Part shown: positions 6,474 through 6,731 of the stretch, piece after piece
How the letters are laid out: each line of letters begins with the position of its first letter
How positions within the stretch are numbered: the stretch's first letter is position 1
Origin: an uncultured Rhodocyclaceae bacterium
Lineage (GTDB): Bacteria > Pseudomonadota > Gammaproteobacteria > Burkholderiales > Rhodocyclaceae
Length of the DNA stretch: 6,731 bases
NCBI GenBank assembly: GCA_903950295.1
Contig: CAJBAP010000058.1
Location: 1-6,731, forward strand
Reading direction: 5' to 3'
Position numbers and translations under genes: made by a program
Notes under the pieces: generated by a model
Told to the model about the DNA's origin: nothing
Seen by the model: the letters and a program-made list of their open reading frames with translations, nothing else
Databases searched by the model: none

Positions 6474-6731
6474 GGGCGCGCCTTGCTGAAGACGAAGCCG
6501 GCGTCTTTTTGCGCGATGTGGCACTGGTGACAGGCCGTCAGTGCATTGGCGCCCACCGCGCGTTCGGTGCTGCTGTCGCCCTTGAATCCCTCGTAGCCCC
6601 AGCCGCCGGTCGCGGCATATTTGCGCGCGTTGCGATGCATGACACCGACCACCTTGCGCGAACCTTCGACGACGGCGTTGTCGGCCGACTTCGCCTCGAG
6701 CAGGTCGAACACGATGACGGCGCCGTCAGCC
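6470..6731 (-). CDS. Cytochrome P460-family c-type heme protein, C-terminal part
   Basis: The window ends inside this gene; 86 codons plus stop are visible. The frame reads ADGAVIVFDLLEAK, GSRKVVGVMHRNARKYAATG, GWGYEGFKGD and finally ALTACHQCHIAQKDAGFVFS, ending SKARP. CHQCH is a c-type heme attachment motif (CxxCH), and the arrangement matches the C-terminal half of cytochrome P460 proteins. These are periplasmic; characterised members act on hydroxylamine or bind NO. From memory of Nitrosomonas europaea P460 (DGTVTVKELV), its heme cross-linking lysine aligns with F in DGAVIVFDLL, so this protein may lack the Lys-heme cross-link. The signal peptide would lie beyond the window. It is directly followed, with overlapping TTGA, by the redoxin gene. 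Family assignment is good; activity is inferred. Confidence 0.85.
   Translation of the reverse strand, partial: ADGAVIVFDLLEAKSADNAVVEGSRKVVGVMHRNARKYAATGGWGYEGFKGDSSTERAVGANALTACHQCHIAQKDAGFVFSKARP
6481..6484 (-). promoter_or_regulatory. Weak ribosome binding site for the coupled TTG start of the redoxin
   Basis: AAGG on the minus strand lies 7 nt before TTG at 6473-6471, inside the last codons of the cytochrome P460 gene. It supports the overlapping TTGA start/stop arrangement. Confidence 0.4.

Noticed and set aside
6474..6524. Longer GTG start for the redoxin
   Set aside because: It overlaps the cytochrome P460 heme motif region by 55 bp and yields an Arg-rich stretch with no family resemblance.

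Overview
This is a high-GC proteobacterial segment. It is most likely betaproteobacterial, possibly Rhodocyclales-like: the aconitase B fragment, the TraR/DksA-type zinc finger and the cytochrome P460 fit such a genome. That assignment is inference from remembered families, not a search. Every coding region except one lies on the minus strand.

Layout. Bases 1-703 hold the C-terminal half of acnB (minus), open at the window edge. It is cut off upstream: homology begins at a position equivalent to about residue 487 of E. coli AcnB and is preceded directly by an in-frame TAG. Bases 704-1152 carry no gene. They hold a degenerate repeat family, including a 53-bp ungapped direct repeat 161 bp apart, a 26-bp near-perfect palindrome, and a GC-rich inverted repeat. 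Bases 1153-3762 are a probable two-gene minus-strand operon: a BenE-family transporter (GTG start), then a serine hydroxymethyltransferase-like PLP enzyme (TTG start). Both have Shine-Dalgarno sequences 8 nt from the start. Divergent from them is a MocR/PdxR-type regulator (3899-5374), a GntR winged helix fused to an aminotransferase fold. The 136-bp AT-rich gap between them contains CCACTT direct repeats 22 bp apart and a GGCCAC/GTGGCC inverted repeat.

From 5496 to the right edge the minus strand carries a TraR/DksA-type protein broken by one in-frame TAA just before its zinc finger. Next is a thioredoxin-fold redoxin with a CPAC motif, whose probable TTG start overlaps the stop of the last gene. 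That last gene is the C-terminal part of a cytochrome P460-family protein with a CHQCH heme motif.

How the genes may work together. The most coherent unit is regulator, transporter and SHMT-like enzyme. MocR regulators sense PLP or PLP-amino acid adducts, SHMT-fold enzymes act on beta-hydroxy or alpha-substituted amino acids, and the BenE-like permease would bring in a substrate or export a product. This suggests a small inducible uptake and cleavage module, but the substrate cannot be read from the sequence. The P460-redoxin pair looks like a separate redox or nitrogen-oxide-related operon.
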